This document shows positions 7,903 through 14,602 of a stretch of 26,990 bases of DNA, in pieces. The stretch covers positions 1-26,990 of the forward strand of contig CAZVPD010000026.1 of the NCBI GenBank assembly GCA_964628455.1, in the 5' to 3' direction. Position 1 is the first letter of the stretch. Every line of letters starts with the position of its first letter. A model generated the notes under the pieces. It was not told the DNA's origin. It ran no database searches and was given only the letters and a program-made list of their open reading frames with translations. Position numbers and translations under genes: made by a program. The stretch is from JAQVWU01 sp964628455. GTDB taxonomy: Bacteria; Bacillota; Clostridia; Oscillospirales; CAG-272.

Positions 7903-8439
7903 TTATTGATTTTTTATACTTCTGTTATATTCGGATCTGTCGGATTTATCGTTTTTTTCTAAAAGTGTCAGCAGTTTTTTACAGGCTTCCGCCGGGAAGT
8001 CCTCTGGCTGGGGCGTATTGAGCAGTTTGTTTAACAGATCCCGAACGTTTTCGCTCTGCGGAAGCATATAACCCGATTCCCGCAGAATATCCTCGGCCAT
8101 TATTAAATTCGACATGCCAAGGGCTTTGGCAAGCTGCCGCGCGGCAGGGCTGTCTGCGCTTTGCGCCAGCCCCTCGGCAATTTTTTCCTGTCTCGTTTTG
8201 CTCAAAGACAGTGAAAGCAGTGCGCCTGTAACATTTTCTTTCTTTTCCTGCTGCGGCGGATAGGTGTCCGGTACGAGAGAAATGGCATGCGACGGGCAGG
8301 CATCTGCGCACAGCCGGCATCCGCTGATGCATTTTGCGGCGTCTATCTGTCCTGTCTCCGTATTTGTGGCTCCCGTGGGACATACATACAGACAAAGACA
8401 ATCTTTCGTGCATAATTTGATATTTCTGACGGCGTGCAT
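7903..8439 (-). CDS. Two-cluster 4Fe-4S ferredoxin-type protein with helical tail
   Basis: The 178-residue protein starts with two [4Fe-4S] binding motifs. The first is C10-TKD-C14-L-C16-LYV-C20-P, with unusual spacing (CxxxCxCxxxCP); the second is C37-ISG-C41-RL-C44-ADA-C48-P, also not the classical CxxCxxC. About 110 mostly helical, charged residues follow (residues 65-178), which do not look like a known enzyme domain and may bind a partner. It begins 4 bases after the stop of the rubredoxin/rubrerythrin-like gene, so it is cotranscribed with it and may pass electrons to or from that protein. A stem-loop at 7833-7875 follows. The redox partner is not known. Confidence 0.85.
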   Translation of the reverse strand: MHAVRNIKLCTKDCLCLYVCPTGATNTETGQIDAAKCISGCRLCADACPSHAISLVPDTYPPQQEKKENVTGALLSLSLSKTRQEKIAEGLAQSADSPAARQLAKALGMSNLIMAEDILRESGYMLPQSENVRDLLNKLLNTPQPEDFPAEACKKLLTLLEKNDKSDRSEYNRSIKNQ

Positions 8440-8443
8440 ACCC

Positions 8444-9106
8444 TTACCCCCTCTGTATCTCTTTGAATTTGAAATTCGGAACCTTGCAGACAGGACATAC
8501 GGCGGGAAGTTCTTTCCCTATGTATACAAAACCGCAGATTTCACACACGTAGATCTTCGTGTTTTGCACGAAAGCGTCTTTTTCTTTTTCATAGCGGCCT
8601 AAAACGGAATACAGTATTTTGGTGACTTTTTCACCCCATGCGAGCGCTCTCAAAGCGCCCCTGTCCCTTTCATCCGCCGCGGTTCTGTTTGCCTGCGGAT
8701 ACCCGTAGTTTAAATTATCCCGGATCAGGATATTCAGGTCATTGAAATGCTTCTTTTCGGAAATTCCGGATTTGCTTTTGAAATATTCCGCCATTTGTCT
8801 GAACAAACCGGCTTCCTCGGTTTTATATTGCTTTTCGCATCCCTTTGAAAGGTTCGAACAGATCGCGCTCAGTTCCGCTGCGCTTAATTCATGGTATTCG
8901 TGCGCTTTTTCCGGCTGCGCCTCTGTGTTGACCGGTGCAGCTCCGCTGCTTTGCTCTTCGAATTCGGATTTTGTCGCGCCGCATAAAGGGCAGACCCAGT
9001 CTTCCGGCAGATCTTCCCATTTTGTTCCCGCCGGAATATTCTGATCCGGATTCCCGGCTGCTTCGTCGTAAATATAGCCGCAGATCGTACATACGTATTT
9101 TTTCAT
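8444..9106 (-). CDS. Rubredoxin - rubrerythrin-like - rubredoxin fusion protein
   Basis: The 220-residue protein has three parts. Residues 1-45 are a full rubredoxin domain with C6-TI-C9 and C39-PL-C42. Residues 72-180 are a helical segment resembling the four-helix bundle of rubrerythrins. Residues 183-220 are a short rubrerythrin-type rubredoxin with C188-EI-C191 and C204-PV-C207. Rubrerythrins are NAD(P)H-dependent peroxidases protecting anaerobes from hydrogen peroxide, with rubredoxin as electron donor; having one at each end suggests internal electron delivery. The bundle lacks the obvious paired ExxH motifs of a canonical diiron site, so peroxidase activity is doubtful. The ferredoxin gene follows after 4 bases. 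No clear promoter was found in the 180 bases upstream. Confidence 0.85.
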   Translation of the reverse strand: MKKYVCTICGYIYDEAAGNPDQNIPAGTKWEDLPEDWVCPLCGATKSEFEEQSSGAAPVNTEAQPEKAHEYHELSAAELSAICSNLSKGCEKQYKTEEAGLFRQMAEYFKSKSGISEKKHFNDLNILIRDNLNYGYPQANRTAADERDRGALRALAWGEKVTKILYSVLGRYEKEKDAFVQNTKIYVCEICGFVYIGKELPAVCPVCKVPNFKFKEIQRG

Positions 9107-9286
9107 ATTTCAACCCCGTTTATAAAATGAATCGTATTGCCCCCGTAAGGTAAGGATGTTTCCTGCGGATGCGGAGGCTGCGTTTCTCGGTTGATCGAGA
9201 AGAATTAAAGCGGATTTATACTTTTATCCGTCCGCGGATATTTTCTGTGACCCGGCTGCAGATCCGGCTTCCCGTTTCCGCGACGT

Positions 9287-9643
9287 TTATTCTGCGCACT
9301 CATCGCTGTGCTGATGCTCGTGGCATACGGAACCGGTCGATTTAAGAAGGCCCTTCAGATAGTCGGAGGCTGCCTTCTCTGCGGAGCCGCTTGCTCCGAC
9401 AATGACTTCGATGTTTTTTTCATTGAAGATCTCGACGGCTCCTCCGCCCATGCCGCCCGAAATAATGACGTTTACTCCAAGGTCAGCCAGATAGTTCGGC
9501 AGAAAACCGGGTCTGTGTCCGGGGTTCGGAACGGATGTCGATTTTGTGATCCTGTTGTTTTCGGTTTCATAGATGTTGAAATTTTCACAGTGGCCGAAAT
9601 GGCTCGTGACTGTTTTTCCTTCGCTTGCTATGGCTATTTTCAT
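9287..9643 (-). CDS. NifX/NifB-type cluster-binding protein with His/Cys tail
   Basis: This 118-residue protein is a single-domain member of the dinitrogenase iron-molybdenum cofactor family (NifX/NafY/NifB C-terminal type). Visible features are the MKIAIASEG strand, the SHFGHCENFNIYE motif (residues about 14-26), a glycine-rich VIISGGMGGGAVEIF turn (59-73) and VIVGASGSAE. Family members bind and carry metal-sulfur clusters. The C-terminus is CHEHQHSDEC, a His/Cys tail that may contribute extra metal ligands. GGAGGAACAGCA precedes the ATG. It is the last gene of the operon that begins at 11765, 30 bases after the stop of the first MinD-type ATPase. There is no nif cluster in the window, so a nitrogenase role is not implied. 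Confidence 0.9.
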   Translation of the reverse strand: MKIAIASEGKTVTSHFGHCENFNIYETENNRITKSTSVPNPGHRPGFLPNYLADLGVNVIISGGMGGGAVEIFNEKNIEVIVGASGSAEKAASDYLKGLLKSTGSVCHEHQHSDECAE

Positions 9644-9673
9644 TGCTGTTCCTCCGGTTATAATATTGTTATT

Positions 9674-10555
9674 TTATTTTTCCTGGCTGTTTTGAAAAAG
9701 CAGGCTCATGGTTTTGGCACAAATATCCTTTACGGCGCGTCCGGCTTTACAGTCGGTTTCGGTAATGGAAATTCCGCGGTTGACGGCCTTGACCGCTTCG
9801 GGGTCAAAGGGGATCTTCCCTGTAAACGGCAGTCCGTTTGCCTCGCAGTATTTTTCTATTTCACATGATTTTTCTTCGTTGGTATCATACTTGTTGATAC
9901 ATACCGCTGTGCTCGTATGAAAACCGCGGGCGGTTTTTATGATGCGTTCCATGTCGCTGATTCCCGACACGGATGGTTCGCTTACGATCAAAACCAGGTC
10001 GACGCCGCTTAAAGACGCGATGACGGGACAGCCGATCCCCGGCGAACCGTCTATAATGGCAAAATCATCCGATAAAGCCGCCGCTTTCATTTGTTTTTTT
10101 ACTTCGGTTACCAGTTTGCCCGATGTTCCGCTTCCCATTTTCAGCTGGGCTGTTGAAAAGTTTGTTTGTCCGTCGTTATACAGCATCAGCTCGCCGGCCG
10201 CGGCGGGATTCATGGTTATGGCGTTCACCGGACAGATCGCTTCGCATACGCTGCAGCCTTCGCAGCTGAAAAAATCAATATGATAACCCTGGTCGTCGGT
10301 AAAAATTGCGTCAAACCTGCAGTTCTGCATGCATTCTCCGCATGCTATGCATGTCTTTCGGTTGATTTCGGCTTTAGGCAGTCCGTAATAATCTGTTCTT
10401 CGCGGCTCTGTGGTTTGACCGGTGACCAGATGAAGATTCGGCGCGTCGACATCGCAGTCCGCGTAATTCTTCGCTTCGGATAATTTGATGAACGCACAGG
10501 CAATGGTGGTTTTGCCTGTGCCCCCCTTACCGCTGAGGATGAGCAGTTGTTTCAT
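9674..10555 (-). CDS. MinD-superfamily ATPase with inserted ferredoxin domain (copy 1)
   Basis: The 293-residue protein has the deviant Walker A motif GKGGTGKTT (residues 9-17), the DCDVDAPN switch segment (33-40) and, inserted after it, two [4Fe-4S] motifs: C69-IA-C72-GE-C75-MQN-C79 and C98-EG-C101-SV-C104-EAI-C108-P. The ATPase fold resumes with IDGSPGIGCPV and LVLIVSEPS. This is the COG1149 architecture, in which ATP binding is thought to be coupled to cluster transfer or electron flow. The start at 10555 follows GAGG at a 6-base spacing and overlaps the end of copy 2 by 29 bases, so the two are translationally coupled. Paired genes of this kind occur in the Desulfovibrio orange-protein system. 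Confidence 0.93.
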   Translation of the reverse strand: MKQLLILSGKGGTGKTTIACAFIKLSEAKNYADCDVDAPNLHLVTGQTTEPRRTDYYGLPKAEINRKTCIACGECMQNCRFDAIFTDDQGYHIDFFSCEGCSVCEAICPVNAITMNPAAAGELMLYNDGQTNFSTAQLKMGSGTSGKLVTEVKKQMKAAALSDDFAIIDGSPGIGCPVIASLSGVDLVLIVSEPSVSGISDMERIIKTARGFHTSTAVCINKYDTNEEKSCEIEKYCEANGLPFTGKIPFDPEAVKAVNRGISITETDCKAGRAVKDICAKTMSLLFQNSQEK

Positions 10556-11396
10556 ACTGAACCTCACTGACAACCATTTGCAGCAGAGCAGTGAATAAAT
10601 CATGGTATTTCCCGTTCACTCTCGCTGCTGTCTGTGCGTTTGAATTAATGGTTCCGAGCTCATGGTCAAAAGGAATTTTACCTAATATTTTCACGGAGTT
10701 TTCCTCACAGAATTTTTCTGCCGGATTTTCACCCGCCAGGCATTTGTTAAGCACGGCTCCGTACGGTTTATTGAAAATTCTGACCAGCTGATAAACCATA
10801 TTCAGGTTATGAACGCCGAATAGGGTGGGTTCGGCAACCAGAATGCAGTAGTCCGCGTTCTTTATGCTTTCCATAACGATACAGGCGCTTCCGGGGGGAC
10901 AGTCGATAAAAACCGGATCATCATCGGCTGTGACGGTATCCGCCATCAGCTTTTTTATGATCGGAATACCCGATGCCTCGCCTGTATTCAATATCCCTGT
11001 GCTTACTTTTACCTGACCGGATAAGCCTTTTTGTATCCTGCCTATAACTTTTTCCTTTTCCGATATCGTTTTCTCGGGGCAGAGCAGCATGCATCCGCCG
11101 CAGCTGTGACAGACTTCCTCGAAAACATACACTTTCTTTTTAATGAAAGCCATCGCATTGAATTTGCAGAAATCCACGCATATCCGGCATCCGCTGCATA
11201 GCTGCGCGTCAACATCCGGCATCTTGATCGTGACGTTTTCTTCTTCCGTGATATCCGGTTTAAAAAAAAGATGTCCGTTCGGTTCTTCGACGTCACAGTC
11301 GATATAAAGGGCCTTTTCTGCAGCGGCGGCAAGATTGACGGACACCAGCGTCTTTCCGGTTCCCCCTTTGCCGCTCAGGACTGCTATCCTCATCAT
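10527..11396 (-). CDS. MinD-superfamily ATPase with inserted ferredoxin domain (copy 2)
   Basis: The 289-residue protein shares the layout of its neighbour: Walker A GKGGTGKT (9-16), DCDVEEPN (33-40), then two [4Fe-4S] motifs C67-SG-C70-RI-C73-VDF-C77 and C96-HS-C99-GG-C102-MLL-C106-P, then FIDCPPGSAC and CILVAEPTLFG. The two copies are clearly distinct in sequence, suggesting a heterodimer rather than redundancy; this is an inference from the obligate pairing seen in this family. Its ATG directly follows the TGA of the NifX-like gene upstream. Two adjacent ATGs (11396 and 11393) are possible starts. Confidence 0.93.
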   Translation of the reverse strand: MMRIAVLSGKGGTGKTLVSVNLAAAAEKALYIDCDVEEPNGHLFFKPDITEEENVTIKMPDVDAQLCSGCRICVDFCKFNAMAFIKKKVYVFEEVCHSCGGCMLLCPEKTISEKEKVIGRIQKGLSGQVKVSTGILNTGEASGIPIIKKLMADTVTADDDPVFIDCPPGSACIVMESIKNADYCILVAEPTLFGVHNLNMVYQLVRIFNKPYGAVLNKCLAGENPAEKFCEENSVKILGKIPFDHELGTINSNAQTAARVNGKYHDLFTALLQMVVSEVQYETTAHPQR

Positions 11397-11765
11397 TCAA
11401 TGAGTCCCTTTTTCATGGAAACCGGGGTGAAATTCGTTTAAAAGATGAAGTTCGTCCCGCAAAAAAGCGTCGATATTCTGCTGAATGGTGCCCGGGATCG
11501 CTTTATAAATCAGGACTTCGGCTTTTTTCAGCACATTTTCGGCATTTTCTCCGCATCGGTAGGTCAGTAAAGCTTTGGCTCCGTGGTCCGCTATCACCTG
11601 CGCCACTCGGATGCCCGCTCCCCCCTGACTGGCAACCGCGCTGTTGTCCGGCGCTTCGGTCTCTTTTGTGATGGTGTTGTAAAACAATAAATAAGGTGCG
11701 CGTCCGAATGAAATGCAGATGCTTGAATCCATGGTTTTTTCATCTGCCGGTATGGCAATGATCAT
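11397..11765 (-). CDS. NifX/NifB-type cluster-binding protein (first gene of the MinD operon)
   Basis: This 122-residue single-domain protein belongs to the iron-molybdenum cofactor-binding family: MIIAIPADEKTMDSSICISF start, FGRAPYLLFYN (residues 20-30), the QGGAGIRVAQVIADHGAKALLT segment with its glycine-rich loop, and a C-terminal helix. A conserved cysteine lies at C17, and the C-terminus has FHPGFHEKGTH. A GGAGG ribosome binding site lies 5 bases before the ATG. It is the first gene of a four-gene operon with two ferredoxin-ATPases and a second NifX-like protein. Its promoter overlaps one of the shared palindromes described at 11842-11861. Confidence 0.9.
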   Translation of the reverse strand: MIIAIPADEKTMDSSICISFGRAPYLLFYNTITKETEAPDNSAVASQGGAGIRVAQVIADHGAKALLTYRCGENAENVLKKAEVLIYKAIPGTIQQNIDAFLRDELHLLNEFHPGFHEKGTH

Positions 11766-11779
11766 GATATCCTCCGTTC

Positions 11780-11797
11780 CGATTGTATGGACAATCG
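11780..11797. promoter_or_regulatory. Perfect inverted repeat in the leader next to the ribosome binding site
   Basis: CGATTGT-ATGG-ACAATCG forms a perfect 7-bp stem with a 4-base loop in the leader of the - strand operon. It ends 4 bases from the GGAGG (11771-11775) of the NifX-like gene. It could influence translation or be a protein site; no further evidence. Confidence 0.4.
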
Positions 11798-11829
11798 TCT
11801 TTTATCTTGATTTTCGGCTTACAGGATTT

Positions 11830-11858
11830 ATTATACACGAGTTTTGGGCATATGTCAA
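11830..11858 (-). promoter_or_regulatory. Consensus sigma-A promoter of the NifX-MinD-MinD-NifX operon
   Basis: On the - strand TTGACA (11858-11853), a 17-base spacer and TATAAT (11835-11830) form a perfect promoter about 60 bases before the operon's first ATG. The -35 lies inside the palindrome at 11842-11861. Confidence 0.9.
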
Positions 11859-11861
11859 TAA
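11842..11861. promoter_or_regulatory. Shared palindromic operator, site A
   Basis: The - strand reads TTATTGACATATGCCCAAAA, one mismatch from the consensus TTATTGACATATGCCCATAA derived from the five sites in this window. It covers the -35 of the leftward operon. Reading rightward, TGGGCA (11845-11850), 17 bases and TATAAT (11868-11873) form a possible second promoter that the same site would also cover. Confidence 0.7.
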
Positions 11862-11898
11862 CCGTTTTATAATTTTAGTGAATTCCTATCAATTTTTT

Positions 11899-11930
11899 AA
11901 TCCGGTTTATGCGTATATACCGGATTTTTT
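11899..11930 (+). terminator. Rightward terminator-like hairpin in the divergent intergenic region
   Basis: AATCCGGT (11899-11906) pairs with ACCGGATT (11919-11926), and a T-run continues to 11930. It is oriented rightward although no rightward gene ends here. It would stop any transcript from the possible rightward promoter at 11845-11873 before it reaches the importer promoter. Confidence 0.55.
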
Positions 11931-11971
11931 GACGTTGTTTATATCTCCATGAAAAGAATAGTTCAAAAAAG

Positions 11972-12003
11972 TTATTGACTTATGCCTATAATTATCTTAC
12001 AAT
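11972..12003 (+). promoter_or_regulatory. Promoter and operator (site B) of the metal ABC importer operon
   Basis: TTGACT (11975-11980), a 17-base spacer and TACAAT (11998-12003) form a good sigma-A promoter. The palindromic site TTATTGACTTATGCCTATAA at 11972-11991 overlaps the -35 and differs from the five-site consensus at two positions. Confidence 0.75.
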
Positions 12004-12059
12004 AGATTGATGGCGCATGCTAAATCTGTTAAGGGAATATATGATCATTTGGAATGAGT

Positions 12060-12923
12060 ATGAAAAGAATATTCGGATATTTGTTATGTCTGGCGTTGCT
12101 GGCCGGTATCGCCGGCTTTTCGGGCTGCGGTACGGATGATTTTGCGCCGGACGGAAAACCCGTGATTGCTGTGTCTATTATCCCGCAGAAAACTTTTGTC
12201 GAAGCGGTCTGCGGAGATCTCGCAGAGGTCGTCGCCCTGATTCCCCCGGGATACAGCCCCGAAAATTATGAACCTTCTCCCAGGGAAATGGAAAAGGTAA
12301 GCAGCGCCGTTTTGTATTTTACGGTCGGGGTGCAGGCGGAAAAAGCCGGGATACTGGGGGATATCGGTGACCTGAAGACGGTCTCCCTCGAGACCGAAGT
12401 GGCGTCCGTTTATCCCGACCGGACATTCGGATCGGGTGAGAGGGATCCTCACATCTGGCTTTCCCCCAAAAGGGTAAAAGTCATGATCGGCGTCATCCTG
12501 CGCGAACTGACCGCATTGTATCCGGCAAACCGGCTGACTTATGAGGAGAATGCAGCGGCGTATATCGCTCAGCTCGACGAGCTCGACAAGCAGATTCTTT
12601 CGGCCCTCGAAGGCGTGCGGAACAAAAAATTTATCGTGTATCATCCTTCTTTCGGATATATAGCCGATGATTACGGGCTGATCATGTTTTCGCTCGAGGA
12701 AGAGGGGAAGGAAGCTGCGCCGAAGCATCTTGCGGACATGGTCGATCTGGCTCTGAAAGAAGACATCAGAGTCATATTCTATCAGGAAGAAATAGACAGC
12801 AGGCAGTCCGCTGCGTTTGCGGAGGAGATCGGGGGAAAGACCGTTCAGCTTTCGCCTTTGAGTGCGGATTATATCGACAATCTTAAAAATATGGCGGAAG
12901 TAATGGCGGAGGCCATGCAATGA
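12060..12923 (+). CDS. Metal ABC importer substrate-binding lipoprotein (ZnuA/TroA family), altered metal site
   Basis: The 287-residue protein has a lipoprotein signal peptide with lipobox GFSGC (lipidated C23), followed by a ZnuA/TroA (cluster A-I) fold: VIAVSIIPQKTFVEAVCGD, PPGYSPENYEPSPREM, DPHIWLSP, VYHPSFGYIADDYGL and a C-terminal YIDNL helix. These proteins deliver Zn, Mn or Fe to an ABC importer, usually with three His and an Asp or Glu. Here H131 and H195 are kept, but the first His is replaced by N69 in ENYEP, and the last acidic ligand position reads QLSPLS. E243/E244 could serve as ligand. The loop between the first two ligands lacks the His-rich insert of zinc importers. The metal may therefore differ from zinc. 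The start at 12060 suits the signal peptide; 12054 is also possible. The ATPase start overlaps its stop. Confidence 0.9.
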   Translation: MKRIFGYLLCLALLAGIAGFSGCGTDDFAPDGKPVIAVSIIPQKTFVEAVCGDLAEVVALIPPGYSPENYEPSPREMEKVSSAVLYFTVGVQAEKAGILGDIGDLKTVSLETEVASVYPDRTFGSGERDPHIWLSPKRVKVMIGVILRELTALYPANRLTYEENAAAYIAQLDELDKQILSALEGVRNKKFIVYHPSFGYIADDYGLIMFSLEEEGKEAAPKHLADMVDLALKEDIRVIFYQEEIDSRQSAAFAEEIGGKTVQLSPLSADYIDNLKNMAEVMAEAMQ

Positions 12924-13708
12924 GCAGTGTAGCGGTGCATATCGAAAATCTTTCCGTGTATTACGGACAGACATCGGCTTTGTCCGATGTGCGTCTTGAC
13001 GTCGGCGAAGGCGAATACCTGGGGATCATCGGACCGAACGGCGGAGGAAAATCAACCCTGCTCAAAGCGATCCTCGGCTGCATCCCTTCTCCGAAAGGAA
13101 CGGTTCTGATCTATGGCAGGGAACCGGGTAAAAGCAAAGAGATCGTGCGGTATGTTCCGCAGTTTTCTTCCCTCGACAAACGCTTTCCCATCACTTTATT
13201 CGAAGTGGTGCTGTCCGGATTGTCAAGACCGGGTCTGTCGCCGTTTTTCGGATTTTCCAAAAAAGACAGGGGAAAAACCTTTGAACTGCTCGAAAAAGTC
13301 GGGATTCGCAGTCTTGCGAAGCGTCAGATCTCGGAATTGTCCGGCGGTCAGTTTCAGAAGATGCTCATCGCAAGGGCGCTGGTCGCAGATCCGAAATTGT
13401 TGCTTCTGGATGAACCGACCGCAAGCGTGGACGCTGCTTCACGCGACCAGATCTATAATCTGCTCTCCGAATCGAATAAAAAAATGACGGTTATTCTGGT
13501 CACTCATGACTTGCTTGCGATATCATCCCGCGTTCACCGGCTTGCCTGCCTGAACAACAGGCTCGTTTATCACGGTGAGCCCGAACTCACACAGGAAAGT
13601 GTAAACACTTTATACGGCTGTCCCGTAGACCTTATTGCACACGGCGTTCCGCACAGGATGCTCGGTGAACATGCGGAGGAAAAACACATTGATAAGCGCT
13701 CTTTTTGA
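12920..13708 (+). CDS. Metal ABC importer ATP-binding protein
   Basis: The 262-residue protein is a standard ABC ATPase with Walker A GPNGGGKST (38-46), Q-loop VPQFSSLD, signature LSGGQFQK near residue 139, Walker B LLLLDEPTASVD and H-loop VTHDL. It matches the ZnuC/MntB/TroB subfamily by sequence pattern and by position between a ZnuA-type lipoprotein and a nine-helix-type permease. The ATG overlaps the upstream stop (ATGA), indicating coupled translation. Confidence 0.95.
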   Translation: MSSVAVHIENLSVYYGQTSALSDVRLDVGEGEYLGIIGPNGGGKSTLLKAILGCIPSPKGTVLIYGREPGKSKEIVRYVPQFSSLDKRFPITLFEVVLSGLSRPGLSPFFGFSKKDRGKTFELLEKVGIRSLAKRQISELSGGQFQKMLIARALVADPKLLLLDEPTASVDAASRDQIYNLLSESNKKMTVILVTHDLLAISSRVHRLACLNNRLVYHGEPELTQESVNTLYGCPVDLIAHGVPHRMLGEHAEEKHIDKRSF

Positions 13709-14528
13709 ATACCGGTTTTTGCAGAATGCCCTGCTGGCCGGCTTTTTGGCAAGCATTGTCTGCGGGATTATCGGCGTGGTAATCGTTGAAAAAAAGCTGG
13801 TGATGATGAGCGGAGGCATAGCGCATACCGCATACGGCGGAATCGGTCTCGGATACTTACTCGGGTTTGAGCCGATCATCGGAGCGTTTTTGTTTTCCCT
13901 ATGTGCGGCGCTCGGAATAGGCTATATAAAAAGAAAGGGCGGCGCGCGCTCCGATGTTGTGATCGGTTTGTTCTGGTCGCTGGGTATGGCCCTGGGCATC
14001 GTTTTTATCGCGCTTATGCCGGGCTATCCCCCGGATATGAATTCCTATCTTTTCGGTAATATTCTGTCCGTTACCCGTGTTGATTTGGTTCTGATGATAT
14101 GTCTGACCGCTTTTGTTCTGTTCGTTTTTATTTCTTTTTACAACACCTGGAAAACATTTCTGTTCGACGAGGAGTTTGCCTTTATTCTGGGTCTGAAAAC
14201 GGCATTTATGGATTATCTGCTTCTGATCCTGGTGGCCATGACGGTCGTTGTCCTCATCCGTGTGGTCGGCATCATTCTGGTTCTCGCGCTGCTGACCGCT
14301 CCCGCCGCCGTTGCCGGACTGCTGACGCATGATTTTAAAAAGCGCATTCTGTATTCCGTGGTTCTCGGCAATGTATTCTGTTTTACGGGATTGTTTGCGT
14401 CGTATGAAATGAATGTCGCTTCGGGTGCCGTCATAGTGATCGTTTCCGTCCTGTCTTATCTGCTGACCTATTCCGTCGTGTCCGTTCTGGCTAAAGTAAA
14501 AAACAGAAAAATATCCGAAGCGGCCTGA
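13689..14528 (+). CDS. Metal ABC importer permease (ZnuB/TroC family)
   Basis: The 279-residue hydrophobic protein has about eight predicted membrane segments and matches the ABC-3 permease family of Zn/Mn/Fe importers, including EYRFLQNALLAGFLASIVCG, KKLVMMSGGIAHTAYGGIGLGYL, VGIILVLALLTAPAAVAGLL and the C-terminal SGAVIVIVSVLSYLL. I choose a TTG start at 13689 because GGAGG (13675-13679) lies 9 bases upstream; the ATG at 13671 would place that site inside the gene. It overlaps the ATPase gene by 20 bases. A terminator follows at 14546-14578. Confidence 0.93.
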   Translation: MISALFEYRFLQNALLAGFLASIVCGIIGVVIVEKKLVMMSGGIAHTAYGGIGLGYLLGFEPIIGAFLFSLCAALGIGYIKRKGGARSDVVIGLFWSLGMALGIVFIALMPGYPPDMNSYLFGNILSVTRVDLVLMICLTAFVLFVFISFYNTWKTFLFDEEFAFILGLKTAFMDYLLLILVAMTVVVLIRVVGIILVLALLTAPAAVAGLLTHDFKKRILYSVVLGNVFCFTGLFASYEMNVASGAVIVIVSVLSYLLTYSVVSVLAKVKNRKISEAA

Positions 14529-14545
14529 CTGTACGGATTTTATAA

Positions 14546-14578
14546 AAAAACCATCGGTATACATAACCGGTGGTTTTT
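14546..14578. terminator. Bidirectional intrinsic terminator between the importer operon and dxs
   Basis: AAAAACCATCGGT (14546-14558) pairs with ACCGGTGGTTTTT (14566-14578), one G.T pair, 7-base loop, with T-runs in both directions. It can end both the importer (+) and the dxs (-) transcripts. Confidence 0.88.
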
Positions 14579-14602
14579 GTTGTTTATGTCCGTCTTTCCA
14601 TT

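Noticed and set aside
9107..9286. Promoter or terminator between the NifX-like gene and the rubredoxin fusion gene
   Set aside because: Only weak small stems (for example TTCTCG-GTTGAT-CGAGAA) and a poor -35/-10 pair were visible, so whether these genes are cotranscribed remains open.
12008..12022. ATGGCGCATGCTAA downstream of the importer -10 as a second operator at that promoter
   Set aside because: Its position resembles site C2, but the core is GCGCATGC with shifted spacing; too weak to count.
12041..12139. A 32-codon frame with an AAGGG site just before the importer lipoprotein start
   Set aside because: It overlaps the lipoprotein start in another frame; a leader peptide or coupling is possible, but the peptide shows no recognisable pattern.
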